This document shows positions 1 through 8,885 of a DNA stretch of 64,000 nucleotides, piece after piece; the first letter of the stretch is position 1; the number at the start of each line of letters is the position of its first letter. The notes beneath the pieces are model-generated. The model was not told the origin of the DNA. It saw nothing but the letters and a program-made list of their open reading frames with translations, and searched no databases. Location: contig NZ_PGTC01000015.1 in NCBI RefSeq assembly GCF_002786295.1, positions 188,501-252,500 of the forward strand. Direction: 5' to 3'. A program made the position numbers and the translations under genes. This DNA is from Pseudooceanicola marinus (GTDB taxonomy: Bacteria > Pseudomonadota > Alphaproteobacteria > Rhodobacterales > Rhodobacteraceae).

Positions 1-110
1 GCCCCCCGCGCCCGAGGGGCCGTGATCCGTGGATCACAGCATGGCAGACAGGGCTGGCGCGCTGCGTTAAAAGCCTCTAGAGAGCGCACTTCGCTTGAAG
101 GACGGATAGC
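1..110. other. Leader region upstream of era, no gene identified
   Basis: No convincing coding sequence is visible. One frame closes at base 25 after seven codons and could be the tail of an upstream gene, but it is too short to identify. A short dyad GTGATCC-GT-GGATCAC lies at 22-37. In relatives the genes upstream of era are usually lepB and rnc; nothing here confirms that. Confidence 0.3.
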
Positions 111-1019
111 ATGAGCACATCGGCGGGCTTCGTCGCCCTGATCGGAGAGCCCAATGCGGGCAAGTCGACCCTGACCAACCGCATGGTGGGGGCCAAGGTC
201 TCGATCGTCACCCACAAGGTGCAGACCACCCGCGCGCGCATTCGCGGCGTGGCGATGGAGGGTGAGGCACAGCTGGTCTTCGTCGACACGCCGGGCCTGT
301 TCCGCCCGCGTCGCCGTCTGGACCGCGCCATGGTCGCCGCCGCCTGGGGCGGCGCGGCCGATGCCGACGTGATCGTCCTGCTGATCGAGGCGCATCGCGG
401 CATCACGCCGGGTGTCGAGGCGATCCTCGACGGTCTCGACAAGCTGCCCAAGGGCCGCAAGGTCGCCCTGGCGATCAACAAGATCGACCGGGTGGAATCG
501 CCGGTGCTGCTGTCCCTGACCGACGAGATGAACAAGCGGTTTCCCTTCGAGGAGACCTTCATGATCTCCGCCGAGAAGGGCCACGGGGTGCAGGCGCTGC
601 GCAGCTGGCTGGCCGAGCAGATGCCCGAGGGCCCCTGGCTCTACCCCGAGGACCAGATCGCGGATCTGCCGATGCGCATGATCGCCGCCGAGATCACCCG
701 GGAGAAGCTGACCCTGCGCCTGCACCAGGAGCTGCCCTATCAGCTGACCGTGGAGACCGAGCACTGGGAAGAGCGCAAGGATGGCTCGGCCCGGATCGAC
801 CAGATGGTCTATGTCAGCCGCGATGGCCACAAGGGCATCGTGCTGGGCAAGAAGGGCGAGACGATCAAGGCCGTCAGCAAGGCCGCCCGCGAGGAGCTGG
901 AAGAGTTCCTGGGCCGCAAGGTGCACCTGTTCCTGCAGGTGAAGCTGCGCGAGAACTGGCTGGAAGAGGCCGAGCGCTATTCTGAGATGGGCTTGGATTT
1001 CAAGGACGGCAACGCCTGA
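111..1019 (+). CDS. era: GTPase Era
   Basis: Era is an essential Ras-like GTPase that binds the 3' end of 16S rRNA and assists 30S assembly. The 302-residue protein has the family's usual length. The P-loop GEPNAGKST is near residues 12-20, followed by the G3 motif DTPG and the G4 motif NKID. The C-terminal third holds the KH RNA-binding domain with the core GKKGETIKAV. The ATG at 111 follows GAAGGA at an acceptable distance. A DUF1491 gene and recO follow, the arrangement I associate with Rhodobacterales. The assignment is close to certain. Confidence 0.97.
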   Translation: MSTSAGFVALIGEPNAGKSTLTNRMVGAKVSIVTHKVQTTRARIRGVAMEGEAQLVFVDTPGLFRPRRRLDRAMVAAAWGGAADADVIVLLIEAHRGITPGVEAILDGLDKLPKGRKVALAINKIDRVESPVLLSLTDEMNKRFPFEETFMISAEKGHGVQALRSWLAEQMPEGPWLYPEDQIADLPMRMIAAEITREKLTLRLHQELPYQLTVETEHWEERKDGSARIDQMVYVSRDGHKGIVLGKKGETIKAVSKAAREELEEFLGRKVHLFLQVKLRENWLEEAERYSEMGLDFKDGNA

Positions 1020-1027
1020 TCCCTGGG

Positions 1028-1068
1028 CCTGTCGCGACAGGTGGACAGGGCGCGCTCTGCCCGCTTTT
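1028..1068 (+). terminator. Possible terminator after era
   Basis: A perfect 14-base palindrome CCTGTCGCGACAGG at 1028-1041 is followed by a weaker stem GGGC-N7-GCCC and a CTTTT run at 1064-1068. The position directly after the era stop codon suits a terminator. The second stem is short, so this is tentative. Confidence 0.35.
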
Positions 1069-1133
1069 GAGCCTATGGGTCTACCGGGATGATCGTCCAG
1101 GGCTGCCAAGGGGCTGCCCTGAGCGTCGGCGCG

Positions 1134-1322
1134 TCAGCTTTCGGCGCCGGCGCGTCTGGCGCGGCGGCGGGCGGCGATGCGCCACCACAGGACGCCTGCC
1201 AGCAGCAGCACGGCCCCGGCCGCATGCAGCCCGGCACCAGTGAGGCCAGGCGCCAGCCCCGTCAGGAAGGCCCCGGAGCCCGCAAGGCCCAGGGCGATGA
1301 GGATCATTGCTGGTATCGGCAT
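1134..1322 (-). CDS. Small membrane protein, unknown function
   Basis: The protein has 62 residues with two predicted membrane segments, roughly residues 3-22 and 30-50, joined by a Gly/Pro-rich turn. It ends in an Arg-rich tail (RIAARRRARR) that should lie in the cytoplasm by the positive-inside rule. The start at 1322 is chosen because GGAAGGAG lies 5-7 bases upstream; longer versions in the same frame begin with low-quality Arg/Pro-rich sequence. It is transcribed against era and the DUF1491 gene. I do not recognise a family. Confidence 0.6.
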   Translation of the reverse strand: MPIPAMILIALGLAGSGAFLTGLAPGLTGAGLHAAGAVLLLAGVLWWRIAARRRARRAGAES

Positions 1323-1504
1323 GGTCGCTCCTTCCTGGTTGGGCCGGCATCTTCCTGGTACGGGACGGGGCCGACCGGAGGACCCTAGGCAGGAAATCGG
1401 ACGAAAGAAAGGCGCGCGGTCGGACCGCTGGCGCTGACCACGGGTGACTTGTGCGCCGGGCGCGCGGCATGTCATGGGGAAGCATCCCGTCCAAGGAGAG
1501 CGAC

Positions 1505-1834
1505 ATGCGGCTGACAGCCCGGTTCTGGATCGACGCCTACCTGGCCCGTCTGCGGCTGGCCGATATTCCCGCCTTCGTCACCGCCCATGGCGATGACCAT
1601 GCGGGCGCCGTGCTGGTGAAGATGAACACGCTGGACGGGCAGGCCGTGCTCTATCAGCGCAGTTTCGACCTGATGACCGGCGCGCGTCGCTGGACGGTCC
1701 TGAGCGAGGGCGAGGAGCGCGCGATGGACGAGGCCGTGGCGCGGCAGCGCGGTTTTGATCCGGACCTCTGGGTGGTCGAGGTGGAGGACCGGCAGGGCCG
1801 TCACCTGCTGGACGAACCCGGCCTGGCGGAGTGA
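1505..1834 (+). CDS. DUF1491 family protein
   Basis: The protein has 109 residues, beginning MRLTARFWIDAYL, with a compact alpha/beta composition and no membrane segment or signal. The segment RLTARFWIDAYLARL and the later RSFDLMTGARRWT match what I know of the DUF1491 family, a small alphaproteobacterial family of unknown role often found between era and recO. AAGGAGAG at 1493-1500 sets the start at 1505; an upstream in-frame ATG would add an implausible basic leader. The family call is fairly sure; the function is unknown. Confidence 0.8.
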   Translation: MRLTARFWIDAYLARLRLADIPAFVTAHGDDHAGAVLVKMNTLDGQAVLYQRSFDLMTGARRWTVLSEGEERAMDEAVARQRGFDPDLWVVEVEDRQGRHLLDEPGLAE

Positions 1835-1847
1835 GCGGCGCGGCGCC

Positions 1848-2471
1848 TCAGCGCCGCAGCAGCCGGGCGACGAACAGCAGCACCAGGCCGCCGGCGAAGA
1901 AGCCCAGCCCGATCATCCCCGACCAGACCGCGACCCCGTCCCAGCGGACCTGCTCGGGATCGAGGAAGAAATAGGGGTAGAAGCCGTCCGACCGGCCCCG
2001 CGCCAGGGCATAGCCGATGTAGATCCCCGGCCAGCCCAGCCAGGCCACCGCGGCCCAGGGGCGCATCCGGTCCTTGCGGGCGAAGACCAGCCACCACAGC
2101 AGCACCGCGGCGGGCAGCACCGTATGCAACCCGTGATCGGCCCAGAGCTCCAGCCCCGTCAGCCCCTCGCGCGCCAGCAGCAGATGGTAGATCGCCGCCG
2201 TCATGCCTTCCCACAGGGCCAGCCCGCCCAGCCACAGCCGATGCGCGGCGCGGCGCGTGGCGCCCATGCCCGCAAAGGTCACCAGCGCCAGCAGGGCCGT
2301 CAGGTTGGTGAAATAGCGCAGCATGTGCCAGGCGGTGTCGAGCGCGCTGTACTCCGGGTACAGAGCCGCCGTGACCAGCGCCTGGGCGCCAAGCGTAACC
2401 AGCGCCAGAAGCGCGATCAGCCGGGCGGTCAGGCGGGCGGGAGCATTGAGGGCGTTGGAGCGAAAATCCAT
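1848..2471 (-). CDS. Pr6Pr-type integral membrane protein
   Basis: The protein has 207 residues with about six hydrophobic segments (near residues 18-38, 53-70, 78-100, 115-132, 138-155 and 183-205). The motif W-H-M-L-R-Y-F-T-N-L-T near 48-58, a conserved His in the central loop (ADHGLHTVLP) and the FYPYFFLDP segment fit the Pr6Pr/FAR-17a-AIG1-like family of six-helix proteins. The biochemical role in bacteria is not established. It is convergent with the DUF1491 gene (13 bases apart) and divergent from recO. The start at 2471 is preferred over longer in-frame versions, which run antisense into recO. Confidence 0.75.
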   Translation of the reverse strand: MDFRSNALNAPARLTARLIALLALVTLGAQALVTAALYPEYSALDTAWHMLRYFTNLTALLALVTFAGMGATRRAAHRLWLGGLALWEGMTAAIYHLLLAREGLTGLELWADHGLHTVLPAAVLLWWLVFARKDRMRPWAAVAWLGWPGIYIGYALARGRSDGFYPYFFLDPEQVRWDGVAVWSGMIGLGFFAGGLVLLFVARLLRR

Positions 2472-2528
2472 GGCCCGGAAGCTGCTTGATCTTGCCCCGG
2501 GTCGCAACCCCACCGATGATGTGTCGGC

Positions 2529-3281
2529 ATGGAATGGCGTGACGAGGGAATATTGCTGGCGGTGCGTCCGCATGGCGAAAGCGCGGCGATCGCCGAGGTC
2601 TTCACCGAGGCCCGCGGACGCCATGCCGGGTTGATCCGCGGGGGCGCCTCGCGCCGCCTGGCGCCGGTGTTGCAGCCCGGCGCGCAGCTGGACATCACCT
2701 GGCGCGCGCGGCTGGAGGACCAGCTGGGAAATTTCACCGTCGAGCCAGTCCGCTCGCGCGCTGCCCAATCCCTGGGCGACCGGCTGGCGCTGGCCGGGCT
2801 GGGATCCGTCTGTGCCCTGCTCTCCTTCGCCCTGCCGGAACGGGAGGCGCATGGGCGCCTCTATCGGCAGACTGAGCAGTTGCTGGACCTGCTGGAGCAG
2901 GGGGACGTCTGGCCGCTGGCCTATCTGCGGTGGGAAATGGCGCTGCTGGAGGATACGGGCTTCGGCCTCGACCTGACGGCCTGTGCAGTAACCGGCGCGG
3001 TGGAGGGGCTTGCGTTCGTCTCGCCGCGGACGGGGCGGGCAGTGACGCGGGCCGGGGCGGGGGACTACGTGGATCGGCTGTTGCCGCTGCCGCCGGTGCT
3101 GCGCGGCGAGGGGCTGGCCCCGGATGCGGAGGTCGTTGCGGGGCTGCGGGTGACCGGGCATTTCCTGGAAAACCACCTGGCGCCGGAACTGGGCACGAAA
3201 CCTCTGCCCGAGGCGCGGGCGCGGCTGGTGCGGCAGATCGAAAAACGGTTGGGAGAGGCGGCGCCGAGGCAGGCCGGGTGA
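2529..3281 (+). CDS. recO: DNA repair protein RecO
   Basis: RecO works with RecR (and RecF) to load RecA on SSB-coated single-stranded DNA. The 250-residue protein starts [17 protein letters not shown], the N-terminal OB fold, and keeps the helical C-terminal half ending in a positively charged tail. The segment [16 protein letters not shown] is typical of the RecO OB-fold region. I see no obvious Cys4 zinc site, which is common outside enteric bacteria. The start codon has only a weak ribosome-binding site. Confidence 0.93.
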   Translation: MEWRDEGILLAVRPHGESAAIAEVFTEARGRHAGLIRGGASRRLAPVLQPGAQLDITWRARLEDQLGNFTVEPVRSRAAQSLGDRLALAGLGSVCALLSFALPEREAHGRLYRQTEQLLDLLEQGDVWPLAYLRWEMALLEDTGFGLDLTACAVTGAVEGLAFVSPRTGRAVTRAGAGDYVDRLLPLPPVLRGEGLAPDAEVVAGLRVTGHFLENHLAPELGTKPLPEARARLVRQIEKRLGEAAPRQAG

Positions 3282-3439
3282 CCAGTCGCGGGCCTGGCCC
3301 TGGGGCCCGGCGCGATCCCGACGTTCCGCATCCTGGGCAAGGCCGGGGGAGGTGGCCCGGGCGAGGCCGGCGCCGGGGGCGCGCGACCCGCCCTCTTTCG
3401 GGGCCTTTGGGGAGAGAATGGGGTGGGCGTCGGTCCTGC
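3282..3439. other. Intergenic region after recO
   Basis: GC-rich spacer between the convergent recO and TetR-type genes. I see no gene, no strong hairpin with a T-run and no copy of the AAATACTCC element. Confidence 0.4.
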
Positions 3440-3976
3440 TCAGCGCAGGGCCAGCACCAGATCGACCAGCGTATCCAGCGGGGCCGTGTCGTCGCTGTCT
3501 TCGGCGCCCGCGATCTGCGGCAGGCCGATCTGGGCGGCGTAAAGCAGGCGGGCGATCTCCGGATTGGTCACCCCGATCCGCGTCAGCAGCTCTTGCAGGT
3601 GATCCAGACGGGCCGCGTCGATCTGCGCCAGGGTTTCCGCCGCCGTCGGGTCCGTACGGGCCCAGGCGCGCATCGCGGCCTCGGCCGCAGGCTCGGAGGA
3701 GAACCCGTCGCGGACCAGCGCATGAAGCTGGGCCACGGCCTCGGTCCGGTCGGAGGGCGTCTCGGCCAGCAGGCCACCGGCCTCGCTGCCCCAGAATTTC
3801 AGCAGGGCCTGCCGGAACGCCGGCACATCGGGAAAATGCCAGTAGAAGGAGCCCTTGGTGGTCTCCAGGCTGCGGGCAAGGGGTTCGGCCTTCAGCGCTT
3901 CGGGACCGGCAGCGCTGAGGGCGTCCAGACCGGCGCGAAGCCAGTCGTCGGGGGAAAGTCGTGACCGTTTACTCAT
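3440..3976 (-). CDS. TetR/AcrR family transcriptional regulator
   Basis: The protein has 178 residues. A helix-turn-helix lies at about residues 30-58 (LARSLETTKGSFYWHFPDVP), with the G-S-F-Y-W-H-F signature of TetR recognition helices. The remaining 120 residues are helical with no recognisable ligand pocket. The length is at the short end for the family. A perfect CRP-type dyad lies about 50 bases upstream of its start (4022-4037), so its own expression may respond to a CRP/FNR-type protein. No target can be read from its neighbours: recO converges on it and the FAA hydrolase is co-directional, 165 bases upstream. Confidence 0.88.
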   Translation of the reverse strand: MSKRSRLSPDDWLRAGLDALSAAGPEALKAEPLARSLETTKGSFYWHFPDVPAFRQALLKFWGSEAGGLLAETPSDRTEAVAQLHALVRDGFSSEPAAEAAMRAWARTDPTAAETLAQIDAARLDHLQELLTRIGVTNPEIARLLYAAQIGLPQIAGAEDSDDTAPLDTLVDLVLALR

Positions 3977-4021
3977 GGGTCAGACGGTATCGGAGCTGCC
4001 GTGGCGCAGCAATCGGCAGGA

Positions 4022-4037
4022 TGTGACAGCGGTCACA
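4022..4037. promoter_or_regulatory. CRP/FNR-type operator dyad
   Basis: TGTGA-N6-TCACA, a perfect match to the core enterobacterial CRP consensus. It lies in the 165-base gap upstream of the TetR-type gene (start 3976), centred about 53 bases from the start codon. In alphaproteobacteria the binder could be any CRP/FNR-superfamily member. Confidence 0.5.
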
Positions 4038-4141
4038 TTCGCGGATGTCCATCGTGCTTTCTGTCCCGGTGTGAGCAAAGAATTGCCTATCTGTGCGGCG
4101 ACGCCGCGGCCTTTGGCCCCGGGGCTATGTCGGGTGACATA

Positions 4142-4831
4142 TCAGGCCGCCTGACCCAGGGTCAGCGTCACCGGCGACAGGCCGTCGATGCGGCCCGTGA
4201 GGGTCATGCCGGGGGTGACCGGGCCGACGCCCTCGGGGGTGCCGGTCAGCACCAGGTCCCCCGGGCGCAGGTGGTAGAAGCCCGAGAGATGGGCCAGAAG
4301 ATGCGGCACGTCATGGATCATCAGGTCCAGGGTGGAGGCCTGGCGCGTCGCGCCGTCCACCTCCAGCGTGATCGCCCGTCCGGTCAGAGCGCCGACGTCC
4401 GTGGCGCGGGTCAGCGGGCTCAGCACCGTGCCGCCTTCGACGTCCTTGCCCAGGTCCCAGGGGCGCTGCTTCTTGCGCTCGGCGATCTGCAGGTCGCGCC
4501 GGGTCATGTCCAACCCGGTGCCATAGCCATAGACCGCGCCCGCCGCGTCCTGCGGCGTGGCTCGGAAGAGCTCTGCGCCCAGGGCCACCACCAGCTCCAC
4601 CTCGTGGTGGAAGTCCGAGGTGCCCGGCGGGTAGGGCAGGGTCGCGCCGGTCAGAACCATGTTCGCGGGCGACTTGGTGAAATAGAACGGCTGCTCGGGC
4701 ACCTCGTTGCCCATCTCGGCGGCATGGGCCGCGTAGTTGCGCCCGACACAGAAGATGCGGCGCACGGGATAGCCCTGCGCCTCCTCCAGGACGGGGAGGT
4801 CGGGGATGGGCGGCAGGTCGAAGAGGGGCAT
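4142..4831 (-). CDS. Fumarylacetoacetate hydrolase family protein
   Basis: The protein has 229 residues, the length of the short FAH-like enzymes (fumarylpyruvate hydrolase, acylpyruvase, HpcE domain) that cleave beta-diketo acids with a divalent metal. The N-terminal [14 protein letters not shown] is the family signature. The acidic metal ligands are expected in [12 protein letters not shown] and in [12 protein letters not shown]. The C-terminal [15 protein letters not shown] is also diagnostic. The start at 4831 has AAAGGA just upstream; longer versions run antisense into the adenine deaminase gene. The substrate cannot be assigned from sequence. Confidence 0.9.
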   Translation of the reverse strand: MPLFDLPPIPDLPVLEEAQGYPVRRIFCVGRNYAAHAAEMGNEVPEQPFYFTKSPANMVLTGATLPYPPGTSDFHHEVELVVALGAELFRATPQDAAGAVYGYGTGLDMTRRDLQIAERKKQRPWDLGKDVEGGTVLSPLTRATDVGALTGRAITLEVDGATRQASTLDLMIHDVPHLLAHLSGFYHLRPGDLVLTGTPEGVGPVTPGMTLTGRIDGLSPVTLTLGQAA

Positions 4832-4955
4832 GGGCGATCCTTTGCTGCGATGCTCCAGAGGTAGCGGGCGCCCGGGCGGGCGGCAAGAGAGGGCTGCGCT
4901 GGACAAGCGGGCGGGCATGGGGCCTGTTGGGGGAAACCAGCGACGGAGGCCCGCA

Positions 4956-6656
4956 ATGGCACAGGAACAGCTTGATGAGATGATTGCCCAGGGGCGCGGC
5001 GATGCGCCCGCCGACCTGGTGCTGAAGGGCGGTCGGGTCTGGGACATGGTGACGGGGATGGAGGTGCCGGGCGACGTGGCCATCTGCGGCAGCCGCATTG
5101 TCGGCATCGGAGAGACCTACGAGGGCCAGCGCGAGATCGACGTGACCGGCAAGCTGTTGGTGCCCGGGTTCATCGACACGCATCTGCATATCGAAAGCTC
5201 GATGGTGACGCCTTTTGAGTTCGACCGCTGTGTCGGCCCGCGCGGGGTGACCACGGCGATCTGCGACCCGCATGAGATCGCCAATGTGATCGGCGTGCCC
5301 GGCATCCGCTATTTCCAGGAGGCCGCCCGCCGCACCCTGATGGACATCCGGGTGAATCTTTCGTCCTGCGTGCCGTCGTCGCATATGGAAACCGCCGGGG
5401 CCGAGATTACGGCCGCCGATCTTGCCCCGCTGAAGGGGCATTCCCAGGGCATCGGCCTGGCGGAGTTCATGAACTACCCCGGCGTGATCTTCCGCGACCC
5501 CGGCTGCATGGAAAAGCTGGAGCTGTTCCGGGGCGAACATATCGACGGCCATTGCCCGCAGCTGTCGGGCCGCGACCTGAACGCCTATGTCGCCGCCGGC
5601 ATCCGGACGGAGCATGAGGCGACCACGGCAGAGGAGGCGCGGGAGAAGCTGCAGAAGGGGATGCGGGTGCTGATCCGCGAAGGCTCCGTTTCCAAGGACC
5701 TGCACGCGCTGCAACCGCTGCTGACCGACATCACCAGCGCCTACATGTGCCTGTGCACCGACGACCGGAACCCGCTGGACATCGGCGAGCATGGGCATCT
5801 GGACTACATGATCCGCGAGCTGATCCGCCTCGGGTCGTCGCCGCTGGCGGTCTACCGTGCCGCCTCGCTGTCTGCGGCAGAGGCCTTCGGTCTGAAGGAT
5901 CGCGGCCAGATCGCGCCGGGCAAGCGCGCCGACATCGTGGTGCTGGACGACCCGGCCCAGTGCCGTGCCGAGATGGTGCTGGCCGGCGGCGTGGTGGTCG
6001 ACGATGCCGCCTTCGCCGCGCGCGACCTGATCGACCCGGTGGGCCGCAACTCGGTCAAGGCGCGCCAGGTCACCGGCGCCAACTTCCGCACCTCGGCCAA
6101 CCATGAGGATACGGATGTGATCGGCATCGACGAAGGCCGCATCATCACCCGCCACCTGCATGAGGACATCGCCATCACCGACGGCGACAAGCGCCCCGAC
6201 GTGTCCCGTGATCTGGTGAAGATCGCCGTGGTCGAACGCCATGGCAAGAACGGCAATATCGCCACCGGCTTCGTGCAGGGCTTCGGCCTGCAACGGGGCG
6301 CCATCGCTTCGACCGTCTGCCACGATCACCACAACATCGCCTGCGTTGGCGTCGATTACGATGACATGGCCCTGGCCGCCAACCGGTTGGGGGAGATCGA
6401 GGGCGGGTTCGTCGTGGTCGAAGGTGGCCGCGTCCTGGCCGAGGTCGCCCTTCCGGTGGCGGGCCTGATGAGCCTGGAGCCCTTCGAGGTGGTGCGGGAC
6501 GCGCTGGTCGATCTGCGCGCCGCCGCCAAGGGGCTGGGCGTGACACTGGAAGAACCCTTCCTGCAACTGGCCTTCCTCGCTCTGCCGGTCATCCCAGCGC
6601 TGAAGATCACCGACCGGGGTATGGTGGACGTCGAGAAGTTCGAGATCATTTCCTGA
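4956..6656 (+). CDS. ade: Adenine deaminase
   Basis: This enzyme converts adenine to hypoxanthine in purine salvage. The 566-residue protein has the amidohydrolase metal site HLHIES after GFIDT, the DPHEIAN motif, conserved His in the barrel (SSHME, GHCPQL, EHEAT) and CTDDRNP. The C-terminal adenine-deaminase domain follows ([28 protein letters not shown]). Length and order match the Ade family (about 570-590 residues). GACGGAGG lies about 7 bases before the ATG at 4956. The gene is divergent from the FAA hydrolase with a 124-base gap. Confidence 0.95.
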   Translation: MAQEQLDEMIAQGRGDAPADLVLKGGRVWDMVTGMEVPGDVAICGSRIVGIGETYEGQREIDVTGKLLVPGFIDTHLHIESSMVTPFEFDRCVGPRGVTTAICDPHEIANVIGVPGIRYFQEAARRTLMDIRVNLSSCVPSSHMETAGAEITAADLAPLKGHSQGIGLAEFMNYPGVIFRDPGCMEKLELFRGEHIDGHCPQLSGRDLNAYVAAGIRTEHEATTAEEAREKLQKGMRVLIREGSVSKDLHALQPLLTDITSAYMCLCTDDRNPLDIGEHGHLDYMIRELIRLGSSPLAVYRAASLSAAEAFGLKDRGQIAPGKRADIVVLDDPAQCRAEMVLAGGVVVDDAAFAARDLIDPVGRNSVKARQVTGANFRTSANHEDTDVIGIDEGRIITRHLHEDIAITDGDKRPDVSRDLVKIAVVERHGKNGNIATGFVQGFGLQRGAIASTVCHDHHNIACVGVDYDDMALAANRLGEIEGGFVVVEGGRVLAEVALPVAGLMSLEPFEVVRDALVDLRAAAKGLGVTLEEPFLQLAFLALPVIPALKITDRGMVDVEKFEIIS

Positions 6657-6667
6657 CCTGATTTCGC

Positions 6668-6690
6668 TTTGCGGAAATTGTTTCCGCAAA
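6668..6690. promoter_or_regulatory. Perfect inverted repeat, candidate acyl-CoA regulon operator
   Basis: TTTGCGGAAA-N3-TTTCCGCAAA, a perfect 10-base dyad. It ends 2 bases before a TTGACC hexamer (6693-6698) that could serve as the -35 box of the FadJ operon; 17 bases further is a poor -10 match (TAACGT). The CGGAA-N5-TTCCG core recurs at 16023, 41945 and 48443. The core resembles the E. coli IclR consensus as I know it (TGGAAATNATTTCCA). Confidence 0.7.
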
Positions 6691-6775
6691 ACTTGACCCC
6701 CTCTCCGCGAGGGCCTAACGTCGCTCCTCAATGAGGCGCGGCGGTGGAGGTCGCGCAGGAGAGAGGGAGAACGCC

Positions 6776-8872
6776 ATGGCCGACGGAGCTGTGTCGGAGA
6801 ACGTCGTTACGACCGAGATTCTGGGCGATGTGGCGCTGGTATGCATCGACAACCCGCCGGTGAATGCCAGCGGTCATGCGGTGCGCGTGGGGCTGGTCGA
6901 AGCGATAGAGGCGCTGAATGCCGCAGGCGAGGCGAAGGCCATCGCCATCTGGTGCGCCGGGCGCACCTTCATGGCGGGCGCTGACATCCGCGAGTTCGGC
7001 AAGCCGTCGAAACCGCCCGCGCTGCCCGACGTCTTCAACGTGATCGAGGGGAGCGCGATTCCGGTCGTCGCCGTGATGCATGGCACCGCCCTTGGCGGCG
7101 GGTTCGAGCTGGGCCTGTGCTGCCACGCGCGCGTCGCCATCGCCGGAAGCAAGGTTGGCCTGCCCGAGGTGCTGATCGGCCTGCTGCCCGGCGCCGGTGG
7201 CACGCAGCGCCTGCCGCGTCTGGCCGGCATCCCCTTCGCGCTGGACATGTCCCTGTCGGGCCGCCAGGTGCCGGTGGAAGAGGCGGCGCAAGCGGGCGCC
7301 ATCGACCGCGTGGTCACGGGCGAGCCGCGCGAGGTGGCGCTGGAGATGGCCCGTGCCGTGGTCGCGGGCGATCTGCCCACCCGCCGCACCGACCAGATCG
7401 AGGCCGCCTATGACGCCGAGGCCCTAGCCGAGGCAAAGGCAGCTGCACAGGCGAAGACCCCCAACCTGGTGAACCCGGGCAAATGCGTCGATGCCATCGC
7501 CGCCTGCAATCTGCCGCTGCCCGAGGGGCTGAAGGTCGAGCGGCAATGCTTCCTCGACTGCATGGAGACCCCGCAGCGCGCCGGTCTGATCCATGCCTTC
7601 TTCGGCGAACGCGCCGTGTCGAACATCCCCGAGGCCAAGGGCCCGTCGCGTGAGGTGCAGACCGTCGGCGTGATCGGCGGCGGCACCATGGGATCGGGCA
7701 TCGCCACCGCCTGCCTGTCTGCGGGCCTGAACGTGGTGCTGGTCGAGGTCGCGCAAGAGGGGCTGGACCGGGGCGTGGCGACCATCGGCAAGAACCTCGA
7801 CGGCGCGGTGAAACGCGGCAAGATGAGCGCGGAGAAGAAGGACGCCGCGCTAGCCCGCCTGACCCCCGAACTCGACCTGGACGCCCTGGCTGAGGTCGAT
7901 CTTGTGATCGAGGCGGTCTTCGAGAAGATGGAGGTCAAGCGCGAGATTTTCGGCAAGCTGGATGGGATCTGCAAACCCGGCGCGGTGCTGGCCTCCAACA
8001 CCTCCTACCTCGACATTAACGAGATCGCGGCGGCTACCTCGCGCCCGTCCGACGTGCTGGGCCTGCATTTCTTCAGCCCGGCCCATGTGATGCGCCTGCT
8101 GGAGATCGTGCAGGGCGACAAGACCGCGCCCGAGGTGCTGGCCACCGGCTTTGCCCTGGCGAAGACGCTGAAGAAGGTCGGCGTGCTGGCGCAGGTCTGC
8201 GACGGCTTTATCGGCAACCGCATCCTGGCCCACTATGGCCTCTGTTCCGGCTACCTGGTGTTGGATGGCGCCAGCCCGCAACAGGTGGACCGCGCGCTGG
8301 AGGACTTCGGCTTTGCCATGGGCCCCTACAAGGTCAGCGATTTGGCGGGCCTCGACATCGGCTGGATGACGCGCAAGCGCAAGGCGGGCGACCGGGATCC
8401 GGCGGAACGCTACGCCGGCGACATCCCCGACCGCATCTGCGAACAGGGCTGGTTCGGGCGCAAGACCGGCAAGGGCTATTACCTCTATGACGCTGGCGCC
8501 CCGGTGCCCAACCCCGAGGTGGCCGAGATCATCGAGGCGGTGCGCGCCGAGAAGGGCATCACGCCGCGCGATTTCACCGACCAGGAGATCGTCGATCGCT
8601 ACATGACCGCGATGATCGTGGAGGCCGCCCGCGTGGTCGAGGACGGCACCGCCAAGCGCCCCCTCGACGTCGATATGGTCTTCCTCTTCGGCTACGGCTT
8701 CCCGCGCTTCCGCGGCGGGCCGCTGCACTACGCCGATACCCTGGGGGCGGCAGAGATCGTCGCCCGGATCGAGCGCTACGCCGAGGAAGACCCGCATTAC
8801 TGGCAGGTGCCCGACATCCTGCGCCGCATGGCGGCCGAGGGCACCAGCTTCGCCGATTTGAACAAGGCTTGA
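6776..8872 (+). CDS. fadJ: FadJ-type enoyl-CoA hydratase / 3-hydroxyacyl-CoA dehydrogenase
   Basis: A bifunctional beta-oxidation enzyme of 698 residues. The N-terminal crotonase domain (about 10-190) has the oxyanion-hole motifs AGADIREF and GTALGGGFELGL. The NAD-binding domain begins near residue 298 with GVIGGGTMGSGIA, followed by the 3-hydroxyacyl-CoA dehydrogenase domains (SNTSYLDINEIA, HFFSPAHVMRLLEIV, GFIGNRI). Order and length fit FadB/FadJ-like proteins. The ATG at 6776 follows GGAGAGAGGGAGA. It heads an operon with two acyl-CoA dehydrogenases (13- and 2-base gaps) and lies behind the dyad at 6668. Confidence 0.95.
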   Translation: MADGAVSENVVTTEILGDVALVCIDNPPVNASGHAVRVGLVEAIEALNAAGEAKAIAIWCAGRTFMAGADIREFGKPSKPPALPDVFNVIEGSAIPVVAVMHGTALGGGFELGLCCHARVAIAGSKVGLPEVLIGLLPGAGGTQRLPRLAGIPFALDMSLSGRQVPVEEAAQAGAIDRVVTGEPREVALEMARAVVAGDLPTRRTDQIEAAYDAEALAEAKAAAQAKTPNLVNPGKCVDAIAACNLPLPEGLKVERQCFLDCMETPQRAGLIHAFFGERAVSNIPEAKGPSREVQTVGVIGGGTMGSGIATACLSAGLNVVLVEVAQEGLDRGVATIGKNLDGAVKRGKMSAEKKDAALARLTPELDLDALAEVDLVIEAVFEKMEVKREIFGKLDGICKPGAVLASNTSYLDINEIAAATSRPSDVLGLHFFSPAHVMRLLEIVQGDKTAPEVLATGFALAKTLKKVGVLAQVCDGFIGNRILAHYGLCSGYLVLDGASPQQVDRALEDFGFAMGPYKVSDLAGLDIGWMTRKRKAGDRDPAERYAGDIPDRICEQGWFGRKTGKGYYLYDAGAPVPNPEVAEIIEAVRAEKGITPRDFTDQEIVDRYMTAMIVEAARVVEDGTAKRPLDVDMVFLFGYGFPRFRGGPLHYADTLGAAEIVARIERYAEEDPHYWQVPDILRRMAAEGTSFADLNKA

Positions 8873-8885
8873 CTGGGGATAAGAC

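Noticed and set aside
1848-3176. Extended N terminus of the Pr6Pr-type membrane protein
   Set aside because: The extension is antisense to recO and has no membrane character; the start at 2471 gives the right family length.
4311-6731. Very long open frame (806 codons) on the minus strand
   Set aside because: It lies antisense to the clearly conserved adenine deaminase and FAA hydrolase genes. Its His/Gln/Arg-rich composition is the usual mirror of high-GC codon use.
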